A DNA stretch of 7,101 nt, taken from the NCBI GenBank assembly GCA_963592205.1, contig CAVAVU010000026.1:1-7101 (forward strand), given 5' to 3'. Source of the DNA: Claveliimonas sp963592205. GTDB lineage: Bacteria; Bacillota; Clostridia; Lachnospirales; Lachnospiraceae. The position numbers were made by a program, and so were the translations under genes. Numbering within the stretch: the stretch's first letter is position 1; every line of letters begins with the position of its first letter. The notes beneath the pieces were generated by a model. It searched no databases and was not told the origin of the DNA. It saw nothing but the letters and a program-made list of their open reading frames with translations. Below, piece by piece: positions 1-5,909 of the stretch.

Positions 1-57
1 AAAGTCTTATTTTAATCCAGTTAACACAAAGTGGAATTTACTTTTGCATTCAACCAA

Positions 58-80
58 CTTTCTATTAACCTTTCTATTAA
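58..80 (+). repeat. Tandem 11-bp direct repeat in toxin leader
   Basis: CTTTCTATTAA occurs at 58-68 and again at 70-80, separated by one base. The second copy ends 12 nt before the toxin ATG and overlaps the weak AAGTG ribosome binding site. It could be a protein binding site or a leader RNA feature. No function can be assigned from sequence alone. Confidence 0.6.
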
Positions 81-92
81 GTGCGTATTATT

Positions 93-176
93 ATGAGTAC
101 TTATGAGGAATTGCAGATAATACTTACTACAGCTTTACTGATTGTTGCGATTTTGACATATACACATAAGAAATAG
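93..176 (+). CDS. Putative holin-like toxin (type I toxin peptide), 27 aa
   Basis: This short ORF encodes a 27-residue peptide. It begins MSTYEEL, runs through a single hydrophobic segment (about residues 9-22, rich in I, L, V, A and T), and ends in the basic tail THKK. That layout matches the putative holin-like toxin family (Hol_Tox, related to the TxpA/BsrG type I toxins): an MS-x-YE start, one membrane helix and a lysine tail, at 25-35 residues. Such peptides insert in the membrane and are silenced by an antisense RNA. The ribosome binding site is weak (AAGTG, 9 nt before the ATG), which is common for toxins that must be poorly translated. A consensus promoter on the opposite strand points at its 3' end, which strongly supports the type I reading. 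I see no convincing promoter for the toxin itself. Family membership is recognised by eye, not by search. Confidence 0.72.
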   Translation: MSTYEELQIILTTALLIVAILTYTHKK

Positions 177-278
177 CCGTCCTGTGCTCTGACAAAGTTT
201 AGGAACGACTATCTCTGATAATTAAGTATTAAATTTCGCCGGGTCGGGTGATGGTGCTCACCTTTCGGCTACCTTGTT
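166..278 (-). ncRNA. Candidate antisense RNA antitoxin (about 110 nt)
   Basis: A minus-strand transcript starting near 278 from the promoter at 285-313 would run across the toxin mRNA 3' region and the last codons of the toxin gene. It would contain a first hairpin (GGTGA/TCACC inside GCCG/CGGC, 238-269). It would end at a second hairpin pairing 174-183 with 202-212 (about 10 bp) followed by TTTCTT. Two pairs in that second hairpin are G-U on the minus-strand RNA but would be C-A mismatches in a plus-strand RNA, so the stem is only intact in the antisense direction. The 3'-overlapping arrangement is that of txpA/RatA and bsrG/SR4. The exact ends are inferred. Confidence 0.6.
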
Positions 279-284
279 AAGCAT

Positions 285-313
285 ATTATAATCAATATTG
301 CACCTCATGTCAA
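285..313 (-). promoter_or_regulatory. Consensus vegetative promoter for the antisense RNA
   Basis: On the minus strand TTGACA (308-313) is followed after exactly 17 nt by TATAAT (285-290), a perfect sigma-A consensus. Transcription would start near 278 and proceed toward the toxin gene. Such a strong promoter with no downstream ORF fits a constitutively made, short-lived antitoxin RNA. Confidence 0.8.
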
Positions 314-379
314 ATTATATGCGTGTTATTTTCCAGACATTCATATCTCCACACTGAGCGAGCAGAAAGAATAATATAA

Positions 380-865
380 TTACTCCGCAAGTACGGTTCC
401 TACCGGAAATGCAGTACGGAATACTTTTCTCACAAGCGGTCCGGCAACGATCAGCTGAAACGGCAGTGCCATAATAAAGTTCTTCGGAATATTGGTCAGC
501 CAGATAATCGGCAGTGCACTCCACTCTCCTAATCTCACACACGCTTCCATTCCGCCATAAAACGACATGATGATTACCATCGGAACTACCATACAACAGG
601 ATACTGCAATCACTTTTTTCATCACACTGCTGTCTGGATTTACCAGAAAACGGAATGCAAATCCCTTTGCCGGACCGGACACTACAAACCAGTCACACAG
701 CATTGCAAACACATATGCGATTGGAAATCCAAGCCACGCTTCCTTTATTGTCTCCATATTCAAAGTTCCCATGTGTAATGTTACATTATAAATACTCATC
801 CACAAAACCATCGTAAAACACATCATAATCGTGTAAATCAAACTTTCTCTCTTATGCATCGGCAT
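380..865 (-). CDS. DUF2798-type membrane protein
   Basis: This is a 161-aa integral membrane protein with four predicted hydrophobic helices (about residues 9-31, 44-63, 84-104 and 118-142). It is built as two similar halves: an A/S-GP-x4-F motif recurs near residues 63-71 (SGPAKGFAF) and 142-149 (AGPLVRKVF). This matches DUF2798 proteins, which carry one or two copies of a two-helix unit and whose function is unknown. The start at 865 is supported by AGGAGG (874-879) 8 nt upstream; the internal ATG at 859 is too far from it. The gene is transcribed away from the LysR gene at 1015, which usually means that regulator controls it. No terminator is visible after the stop, so readthrough could reach the antitoxin RNA promoter at 285-313. 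Confidence 0.75.
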   Translation of the reverse strand: MPMHKRESLIYTIMMCFTMVLWMSIYNVTLHMGTLNMETIKEAWLGFPIAYVFAMLCDWFVVSGPAKGFAFRFLVNPDSSVMKKVIAVSCCMVVPMVIIMSFYGGMEACVRLGEWSALPIIWLTNIPKNFIMALPFQLIVAGPLVRKVFRTAFPVGTVLAE

Positions 866-873
866 ATCATTTT

Positions 874-879
874 CCTCCT
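874..879 (-). promoter_or_regulatory. Ribosome binding site of the DUF2798 gene
   Basis: A full AGGAGG on the minus strand, 8 nt before the ATG at 865, fixes the start codon. I found no convincing -35/-10 pair for this gene in the divergent spacer at 880-1000. Confidence 0.8.
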
Positions 880-930
880 GTCATTCTTATTGTCTTTCAG
901 ATACAATCAAACATTTTACAACAGAATGCT

Positions 931-959
931 TTGTATTAGAATTCAAAAAATGCTATCAT
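931..959 (+). promoter_or_regulatory. Probable promoter of the LysR gene
   Basis: TTGTAT (931-936) and TATCAT (954-959) are separated by 17 nt and the -10 is preceded by TGC. Start would be near 966, leaving a leader of about 50 nt before the ATG at 1015. The match is reasonable but not consensus. Confidence 0.5.
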
Positions 960-972
960 TAATAACATAGAC

Positions 973-988
973 GAATTAATAATAATTC
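973..988. promoter_or_regulatory. Perfect inverted repeat in divergent spacer (possible operator)
   Basis: GAATTA (973-978) and TAATTC (983-988) form a perfect 6-bp dyad around ATAA. It lies between the lysR promoter and its ribosome binding site, where a LysR-type protein might bind for autoregulation and control of the divergent DUF2798 gene. The region is very AT-rich, so chance is possible. Confidence 0.3.
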
Positions 989-1014
989 ATTTTTGATTTT
1001 TCAGGAGGTATGAA

Positions 1015-1893
1015 ATGACGATATTTCAGATAGAATGTTTTCTGGCCGTGGCTGAACACCTGAACTTTGCCAGAGCTGCCACGCAGTTAAACGTCTCTCA
1101 GCCAGCCATCACAAGACAGATTCATACATTAGAAGAAGAACTGGGCACCCAGCTTTTTATCCGCAACACGAGGATGGTACGCCTCACTGAAAATGGGCGC
1201 ATCTTCCAGTCCGATGCCCAGCTTATGGTCAACACTGCCAGACGTTCTATCCAACGTTTTGCCAGTCAGGATGAGTCTAAAATCATCGATTTTCATATCG
1301 GCTGTGCCAATCCGCTGCACATGGAATTACTTTCTAATACTTTAGAGCAGATGAAAGACATTTACCCCACACTCCACCCAAAGGTTCTTATTCTCCCTGA
1401 AACACATTTTCCAGATGCTCTGAAACGGGAATCTTTGGACGTTGCCGTTGGATTCCACGCCCCAGATGTCAAAGATTCTCTTCATTATAAAGAATTGTGT
1501 CGTCCACACTTTGCATGTCTGTTCCGGGATACACTCCCACTGAGTCAGAAGAGTCAGGTCACTGCAGATGACCTGAACGATTATGCCATTATTCTATACG
1601 ATCCGGGCGTGATCTCCCCAACCGTCTACAATGGACAATGGGAATATGCAAAAGACAAGAAACCATCCCAGTTATATTATTGCGAGACCACAGAAAATGC
1701 GCTTCTCCTTGCCGATGCAGGATATGGCGTGGCACTACTTCCAGATATCCGCCTTCCTGCATATCAGCACCTGACGAAGCGCACTCTCTGCAATAATGAT
1801 ATATATTCTTTTGGATTATATTACAAATCTTACCGGAACAAGCCTTACCTCAAGGACTTTATCAGGATGCTGCATGATGATTCAATTTCATAA
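1015..1893 (+). CDS. LysR-type transcriptional regulator
   Basis: A 292-aa protein of typical LysR length. Residues 1-60 form the winged helix-turn-helix: MTIFQIECFL, then NFARAATQLNVSQPAITRQI with the recognition helix at about 28-40, then LGTQLFIR and the LTENG wing. The remainder, from about residue 90, is the two-lobed effector-binding domain (for example FHIGCANPLHMELL near the first strand and a GYGVALLPD stretch near residues 236-244). It would bind DNA as a tetramer and respond to an unknown small molecule. AGGAGG (1003-1008) sits 6 nt before the ATG. It is divergent from the DUF2798 gene, its most likely target, and converges on the DUF169 operon, overlapping its last gene by 32 bp. 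The effector cannot be told from sequence. Confidence 0.93.
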   Translation: MTIFQIECFLAVAEHLNFARAATQLNVSQPAITRQIHTLEEELGTQLFIRNTRMVRLTENGRIFQSDAQLMVNTARRSIQRFASQDESKIIDFHIGCANPLHMELLSNTLEQMKDIYPTLHPKVLILPETHFPDALKRESLDVAVGFHAPDVKDSLHYKELCRPHFACLFRDTLPLSQKSQVTADDLNDYAIILYDPGVISPTVYNGQWEYAKDKKPSQLYYCETTENALLLADAGYGVALLPDIRLPAYQHLTKRTLCNNDIYSFGLYYKSYRNKPYLKDFIRMLHDDSIS

Positions 1894-2539
1894 CTCCATC
1901 CGCAACATATCGGAACATATGCGCTGGCATCCCGACTCCCAGTTCTCCGAAATCACTGACTGTGGATGTTCTTGCTCCACAACACATAAGAGACAGATTC
2001 AGATCATTTCTCATAAATGGTTTTGATGTCATATCGCTGCACATTGCGCAATTTCCTACACTTATAAATGGCTGAGGTACTCCGTAATGGTATGTATATC
2101 CTTCTACAATATGCATGATTTGTTCTGCCATTGCGATAATAATTACCACATCTGCTTCCTCCATCTCAGCAAGCGGCCCTATCTCCAACCCATATATTTT
2201 CTGTGGAATCGGCATTGTATTCTTACACACTTCACGAGCGATTCCAAGATCAGAATATAATCCGCAATGACTCATAAGCTGTCCTGAATGCATCCGTTCC
2301 GGTTCTTCCCGCATACCTGTCAGCTCCGGTCCGCTGCTGCACGTGAAATTCTCAGATATTACCTTTGTTCTTTTTCCATGCGTAGCCCTGTTAACAAATC
2401 CACATAAACGTGTTTTTATTCCGGCTTTTTCTGCGGAACATGCATCGTAATCCTGTTCATATACCAGGAAACGGATTCCCACGATTTCCCGTTTAAGTTC
2501 TAATTTTTCTGATATGCTTTTTATTCTTTCCTGTTCCAT
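1862..2539 (-). CDS. DUF169 family protein, second tandem copy
   Basis: A 225-aa protein of the uncharacterised DUF169 (COG2043) family. Landmarks are REIVGIRFLV (17-26), C34, C46, NFTC ending at C67, PQKIYGLEIGP (112-122), EADVVII (128-134), EGYTYHYG (146-153), C164 and C167, KPFMRNDLNLSL (173-184), a CC pair at 186-187, and GMPAHM. Nine cysteines in 225 residues is high. No signal peptide or membrane segment is seen, so it is probably cytosolic. The frame is open upstream to a GTG at 2572, but I chose the ATG at 2539: GGAG lies 6 nt upstream, and from this start the protein aligns with its paralogue residue for residue (RxIVG at 17-21 in both). It is the last gene of the operon, 35 nt after the first copy, and overlaps lysR tail to tail. 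The function of the family is unknown to me. Confidence 0.82.
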   Translation of the reverse strand: MEQERIKSISEKLELKREIVGIRFLVYEQDYDACSAEKAGIKTRLCGFVNRATHGKRTKVISENFTCSSGPELTGMREEPERMHSGQLMSHCGLYSDLGIAREVCKNTMPIPQKIYGLEIGPLAEMEEADVVIIIAMAEQIMHIVEGYTYHYGVPQPFISVGNCAMCSDMTSKPFMRNDLNLSLMCCGARTSTVSDFGELGVGMPAHMFRYVADGVMKLNHHAAS

Positions 2540-2574
2540 ATTCTTCTCCGATTTGTCAGACTTTGTGTCCACAT

Positions 2575-3393
2575 CTACTCTCTGTTAATCGCACGCTCAC
2601 ATTCATCGCAATATCTATCATATTCAGACGCCTGCGTTCCATAATCGTAATTCATTATAATCTCAAATCCAAGTTCTTCCGGATATTCCAGTCGTTCTAA
2701 AAGTTCTTTTTTCGGTCGATTATTCTCTGTATGATTAACCGTTTCAAGCACACCATCCAACACACTCCGAAGCATGTGGATCGGCATAGAAATGCCCATT
2801 TCTCCACTTCCATACTCGCCTGTTTTTCTCGCACATGTGCTTAGCAATGATACATTCACATCATTGTTCATAAATGGTTTGGCAATCAGCTCATTACAAA
2901 TACCATTATTTGCCACTGCAATCACATTTTTTGCTACTCCGTAATATTTCACATAGCCCTGCATTACTCTCATAATATCTTTCGCAGTTCCGATCACAAT
3001 TGCCAGGTCAGCCTCTCCCATTATCTCTATTGGTGCAATTTCGATGCCATAGATTTTCTGCGTGATGCACTGCTTATTTGCACTAATCTGTCTGGAAATT
3101 GCCAGACTCTCATACCGTCCATTCCGGTAATCTTCCCTTCCGGTACTTACATCTGCCGGAATTTCTCGAAGTCCTACTGCATATGCTGCATTCATACACT
3201 GGAAATTATCTGCTTTTGCCTTCACACGTATTCCATTTCCCGCTTCCCGTACCATACAGCATATTGTTGTCTGCTCCAGTTCCTCCGCCCGGCAATCTTC
3301 ATATTCTTTTTGCATTACGAGAAACCGGACACCTACAATCTGTCGTGATAATCCAAGGGCTTTCTGTGCTCTTCGCACCTGCAATTCATACAT
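2575..3393 (-). CDS. DUF169 family protein, first tandem copy with C-terminal extension
   Basis: A 272-aa paralogue of the next gene. Shared landmarks are RQIVGVRFLV (17-26), C34, CC at 45-46, NFQC ending at C66, TQKIYGIEIAP (111-121), EADLAIVIG (127-135), QGYVKYYGV (145-153), C166, KPFMNNDVNVSL (172-183), C187 and GISMPIHML. About 50 residues after 220 have no counterpart in the second copy; this charged tail ends with a CxxC pair (C262, C265). There is no signal peptide. The start at 3393 is the only in-frame ATG near the end and matches the paralogue's N-terminus, although its GGAGG (3406-3410) is a long 12 nt upstream. It lies 19 nt after the ATPase gene and is certainly co-transcribed with the transporter. 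The linkage suggests handling, sensing or modifying of the imported compound; that is inference. Confidence 0.85.
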   Translation of the reverse strand: MYELQVRRAQKALGLSRQIVGVRFLVMQKEYEDCRAEELEQTTICCMVREAGNGIRVKAKADNFQCMNAAYAVGLREIPADVSTGREDYRNGRYESLAISRQISANKQCITQKIYGIEIAPIEIMGEADLAIVIGTAKDIMRVMQGYVKYYGVAKNVIAVANNGICNELIAKPFMNNDVNVSLLSTCARKTGEYGSGEMGISMPIHMLRSVLDGVLETVNHTENNRPKKELLERLEYPEELGFEIIMNYDYGTQASEYDRYCDECERAINRE

Positions 3394-3412
3394 AATCTCA
3401 TCAAGCCTCCAT

Positions 3413-4147
3413 TTACACTATTTTTTCCAGGAATTTTCTGGTACGTTCATTCTTAGGATTCAGGAATAATTCTTCCGGTGTTCCTTCTTCAATAATGTGC
3501 CCGTCATCCATAAATATAATCCTGTCAGCAATCTCTCTTGCAAATTTAATCTCATGCGTGACAATAATCATCGTTCGTCTGTGCTCATTTGCCAGATTCC
3601 GCAATATGTCCTGAATACCGGACACAAGCTCCGGATCTAATGAAGAAGTTGGCTCATCTAACAATATCACCTTCGGATTCACAGCCATTGCTCTTGCAAT
3701 TCCCACTCTTTGCTGCTGTCCACCAGACAATCTGGACGGATACTCATCAACTTTATCGAGCAACTCCACCTGCTCCAGATATTTTAATGCTTTTTCTTTT
3801 GCTTCTTCTTTTTTCATCTTCTGTACAGAGGTCATAGGAATCATTACATTCTGCAGAACCGTTTTATTCTTAAACACATTATAATTCTGAAATACCATAG
3901 AACTCTTCTGTCTCAGTGCACGCACCTGCTTTTCGCTTCGTTTCTGTACATTTAATACTACTCCGTCAATTTCGATACTTCCCTGTTCCGCAAATTCAAT
4001 ACAATTCAGACACCTTAAAAAGGTAGATTTTCCCATTCCCGATGGTCCGATAATAACAACAACTTCTCCCTGTTCCGCGGAAAAATCTATTCCCTTCAAT
4101 ACATGAAGCTTACCGAAACTTTTATGCAAATCTCTTACTTCAATCAT
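3413..4147 (-). CDS. Polar amino acid ABC transporter, ATP-binding protein (cystine type)
   Basis: A 244-aa ATPase that powers an amino acid importer on the inner face of the membrane. All motifs are intact: Walker A GPSGMGKST (34-42), Q-loop Q87 in VFQNYNVF, signature LSGGQ (140-144), Walker B VILLDEP (160-166) and switch histidine H198 in IIVTHE. The stretch FQNYNVFKNKTVLQNV resembles cystine-type ATPases of the TcyC/TcyN group more than glutamine ones; this is judged by eye. AGGAG lies about 8 nt before the ATG at 4147. The gene follows the permease by 45 nt and precedes the first DUF169 gene by 19 nt. Substrate assignment to cystine or another sulfur amino acid is probable, not proven. 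Confidence 0.93.
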   Translation of the reverse strand: MIEVRDLHKSFGKLHVLKGIDFSAEQGEVVVIIGPSGMGKSTFLRCLNCIEFAEQGSIEIDGVVLNVQKRSEKQVRALRQKSSMVFQNYNVFKNKTVLQNVMIPMTSVQKMKKEEAKEKALKYLEQVELLDKVDEYPSRLSGGQQQRVGIARAMAVNPKVILLDEPTSSLDPELVSGIQDILRNLANEHRRTMIIVTHEIKFAREIADRIIFMDDGHIIEEGTPEELFLNPKNERTRKFLEKIV

Positions 4148-4192
4148 TTTATTTCTCCTTATTCAGCCCGCATAAAATCATATCCTGCCACT

Positions 4193-4858
4193 TTATAAAT
4201 GTCTGCAAATCCGGACTTCCATACGTTTCAACACCCGATTGATCAGCACAAGCATTACCCAATATACAACACCCACTGCAATATACGCTTCCATAAATCT
4301 CAGGGATGATCCCCCTAGTATCTTGGCCTGCGAAAGCATTTCGATCACACCGATCGTAAAACCAATTGCTGTATTTTTCACCATACCAATAAATGAATTG
4401 CCAAGTGACGGAAATGCTGCGATAAAGGCCTGTGGCAAAATAATCTCTTTATACATTGCAAACGGACTCATACCAATTGATAATGCAGCTTCTTTCTGTC
4501 CCTTATCTACCGACATTAATCCACCTCTTATCGTCTCTGCAATAAATGCCGAAGAATTCATTGCAAGCGAAATAACCAATGTCGTACTCGCCGGCATTCT
4601 TCTCATAAATACAAAAAGCTGAGGCAATCCAAAATAGAAAATAAAAAGCTGCGTAATATACGGTGTTGAGCGAAAATACGAAATATATAATCCGGCAATA
4701 CTTCTCACTACCTTTTTCTTAGACGTATAACATATTTCCAATATCATACCTAACACAAAGGCAAAGAAAAAAGAAATCAGTCCCAGATACAACGTGTACG
4801 GAATCTTCAATAAAAGTTTGGGAAAACAGGAAAAGAAAAATTCAACATCAAATCTCAT
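4193..4858 (-). CDS. Polar amino acid ABC transporter, permease protein
   Basis: A 221-aa inner-membrane permease of the HisMQ/TcyB type, with about five hydrophobic helices. The first periplasm-to-membrane segment is near residues 18-40. The stretch around 57-80 (YFRSTPYITQLFIFYFGLP) is the conserved fR-x-TP motif of amino acid permeases. The coupling EAA loop is at about 123-143 (EAALSIGM, then ILPQA). Only one permease gene is present, so it should form a homodimer, as in cystine importers. The frame extends 7 codons upstream to a TTG at 4879, but that stretch contains the AGGAG ribosome binding site (4867-4871) for the ATG at 4858, so I place the start there. It is preceded by an intercistronic hairpin and followed by the ATPase gene after 45 nt. 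Confidence 0.92.
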   Translation of the reverse strand: MRFDVEFFFSCFPKLLLKIPYTLYLGLISFFFAFVLGMILEICYTSKKKVVRSIAGLYISYFRSTPYITQLFIFYFGLPQLFVFMRRMPASTTLVISLAMNSSAFIAETIRGGLMSVDKGQKEAALSIGMSPFAMYKEIILPQAFIAAFPSLGNSFIGMVKNTAIGFTIGVIEMLSQAKILGGSSLRFMEAYIAVGVVYWVMLVLINRVLKRMEVRICRHL

Positions 4859-4879
4859 AATTGATCTCCTTAAGCACAA

Positions 4880-4908
4880 ATAAAGGCAGCCTTAAAGACT
4901 ACCTTTAT
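4880..4908 (-). terminator. Intercistronic hairpin (attenuator or mRNA stabiliser)
   Basis: In the minus-strand RNA, 4897-4908 pairs with 4880-4891 in a 12-bp stem around a TTTAA loop, followed by TTTG. Two pairs are G-U in this direction and would be C-A mismatches in the opposite strand, so the structure belongs to operon mRNA. It starts 17 nt after the binding-protein stop and ends about 21 nt before the permease start. Such hairpins let the binding protein be made in excess over the membrane parts, either by partial termination or by protecting the upstream mRNA. The weak T-run suggests leaky termination at most. Confidence 0.65.
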
Positions 4909-4925
4909 CATTTACTCATTACTTT

Positions 4926-5765
4926 CTATTCAGTAATCTGTGTTACATCACGATTGTAGAATTTCTGTGAAAGTTCACTAAGTGTTCCATCATCCTGCAT
5001 TTCCTTGATGCTCTTGTTGATTGCATCAATAATCTCTGGATCTGCATCTTTTGAAAATGGCCATGCCTGATAATCAACGATAATCGGATCCCCGATCAGT
5101 TTGAAATCATATTCACCTTTTTCCATTACAGAATCAAAAGATAACTCCGTGATTGGAAAAGCATCATAATGTCCTACTTCAAGCTCTTCATATATATTTC
5201 CTGCTGTCTCAACACATTCAATCTGCTCGTCTGCTGAATGCTCTGAATTATACTTATCAAAGAAATCCTGAAGGACAGTTCCGAACTCAATGCAAACTTT
5301 TCTTCCCTGAAGATCGTCTAATGTCTCTGCCGGATCGTCGCCACGTACACACATTTTAATAGAGTTCTCTGCGTATACATCTGTGAACTGGTAAGTCTCT
5401 TTTCTTTCATCCGTTACTGAGATCTGACCAACAATTGTGTCATACTTTCCACTGTCTAATCCACCAAACATCGCTGAGTAATCATCTGATAATTCCCAGT
5501 TAATTGAAATGCCTGCTCTGTCACAAGCCTCTTTTAATGCTTCAACTTCAAATCCTGTTAAATTACCATCATCATCCGTATAGGAAATCGGATAGAATGA
5601 GCCAGTTGCAACAACAGTAATCTCTTTGTCAGAAGATTCATCTTTCGCATCTGTTGTCGTCTCATTTTTAGTTTCTTTGGTGTCATTGTCACTTTTTGCT
5701 CCGCAGGCTGCCAGGCTGAATACCATTGCCGCTGCAAGAAGCACGCTAATCGCTTTCTTTTTCAT
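4926..5765 (-). CDS. Amino acid ABC transporter solute-binding lipoprotein (cystine-like)
   Basis: A 279-aa extracellular binding protein anchored as a lipoprotein. It has a KKK n-region, a hydrophobic core and the lipobox LAAC with C21 as the lipidated residue. An acidic, lysine- and threonine-rich linker (about 22-46) precedes the SBP_bac_3 domain (about 48-272). Family landmarks are GNLTGFEVEALKEA (67-80), MFGGLDSGKYDTIVGQ (99-114), TDERKETYQFTDVY (118-131, with R121 the likely ligand carboxylate contact) and the domain crossover near 155-162. The MF-x-GL-x(5)-D and T-x-ER-x(3)-Y-x-F pattern is most like cystine-binding proteins. AGGAGG (5771-5776) is 5 nt before the ATG. It is the first gene of the five-gene operon, and the control region upstream contains a palindrome and a G8 promoter tract. 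Confidence 0.92.
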   Translation of the reverse strand: MKKKAISVLLAAAMVFSLAACGAKSDNDTKETKNETTTDAKDESSDKEITVVATGSFYPISYTDDDGNLTGFEVEALKEACDRAGISINWELSDDYSAMFGGLDSGKYDTIVGQISVTDERKETYQFTDVYAENSIKMCVRGDDPAETLDDLQGRKVCIEFGTVLQDFFDKYNSEHSADEQIECVETAGNIYEELEVGHYDAFPITELSFDSVMEKGEYDFKLIGDPIIVDYQAWPFSKDADPEIIDAINKSIKEMQDDGTLSELSQKFYNRDVTQITE

Positions 5766-5802
5766 AATGCCCTCCTCATTTGTATCGTGTATATCTTATG
5801 TC

Positions 5803-5830
5803 ATTCTACCCCCCCCGCATATTTTGTCCA
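5803..5830 (-). promoter_or_regulatory. Operon promoter with G8 tract in the spacer
   Basis: On the minus strand TGGACA (5825-5830, 5 of 6 matches to the -35 consensus) is followed after 16 nt by TAGAAT (5803-5808, 5 of 6). The start would be near 5796, giving a leader of about 30 nt to the ATG at 5765, a normal geometry. Half of the spacer is an uninterrupted run of eight G (5809-5816). Gain or loss of one G would move the spacing to 17 or 15 nt. A second possible -10 (TATAAT at 5848-5853, poor -35) lies inside the upstream palindrome. Confidence 0.55.
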
Positions 5831-5834
5831 ATTG

Positions 5835-5861
5835 ATAATTCCTATATATTATAGGTATTAT
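5835..5861. promoter_or_regulatory. 27-bp near-palindrome, candidate CymR-like operator
   Basis: Two 12-nt arms (5835-5846 and 5850-5861) match at 11 of 12 positions around a TAT centre; the core is CCTATA/TATAGG. One half reads ATAGGAATTA on the minus strand. As I recall it, the CymR (Rrf2 family cysteine repressor) box of Bacillus and Staphylococcus is about 27 bp and ends in ATnGGAATT. The site abuts the -35 at 5825-5830 and covers an alternative TATAAT, a suitable place for repression. Identification of the regulator is inference. Confidence 0.45.
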
Positions 5862-5909
5862 TTATTTTGTCTATATATCATTTTCGTATCCATTACTTTT
5901 TGTGCACTT

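Noticed and set aside
1..57. Search for a toxin gene promoter at the left edge
   Set aside because: Only weak matches such as TTTACT-17-TTCTAT were found, so none is called.
315..596. Minus-strand ORF of 93 codons
   Set aside because: It overlaps the DUF2798 gene in another frame, has no ribosome binding site and reads like noncoding translation with many C and R.
2540..2572. GTG start that adds 11 residues to the second DUF169 protein
   Set aside because: The ATG at 2539 has GGAG at 6 nt and gives exact N-terminal alignment with the paralogue.
3099..3395. + strand ORF of 98 codons opposite the first DUF169 gene
   Set aside because: Shadow of a well supported gene; low-complexity P/L/H-rich translation and no ribosome binding site. 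The same applies to + strand ORFs opposite the ATPase, permease, binding protein and coat genes.
4859..4879. TTG start that adds 7 residues to the permease
   Set aside because: The added codons contain the AGGAG ribosome binding site of the ATG at 4858.
5841..5876. TATAAT at 5848-5853 as the main operon promoter
   Set aside because: No acceptable -35 at 16-18 nt; the promoter at 5803-5830 has 5 of 6 matches in both boxes and a better leader length. Kept as a possible second promoter.
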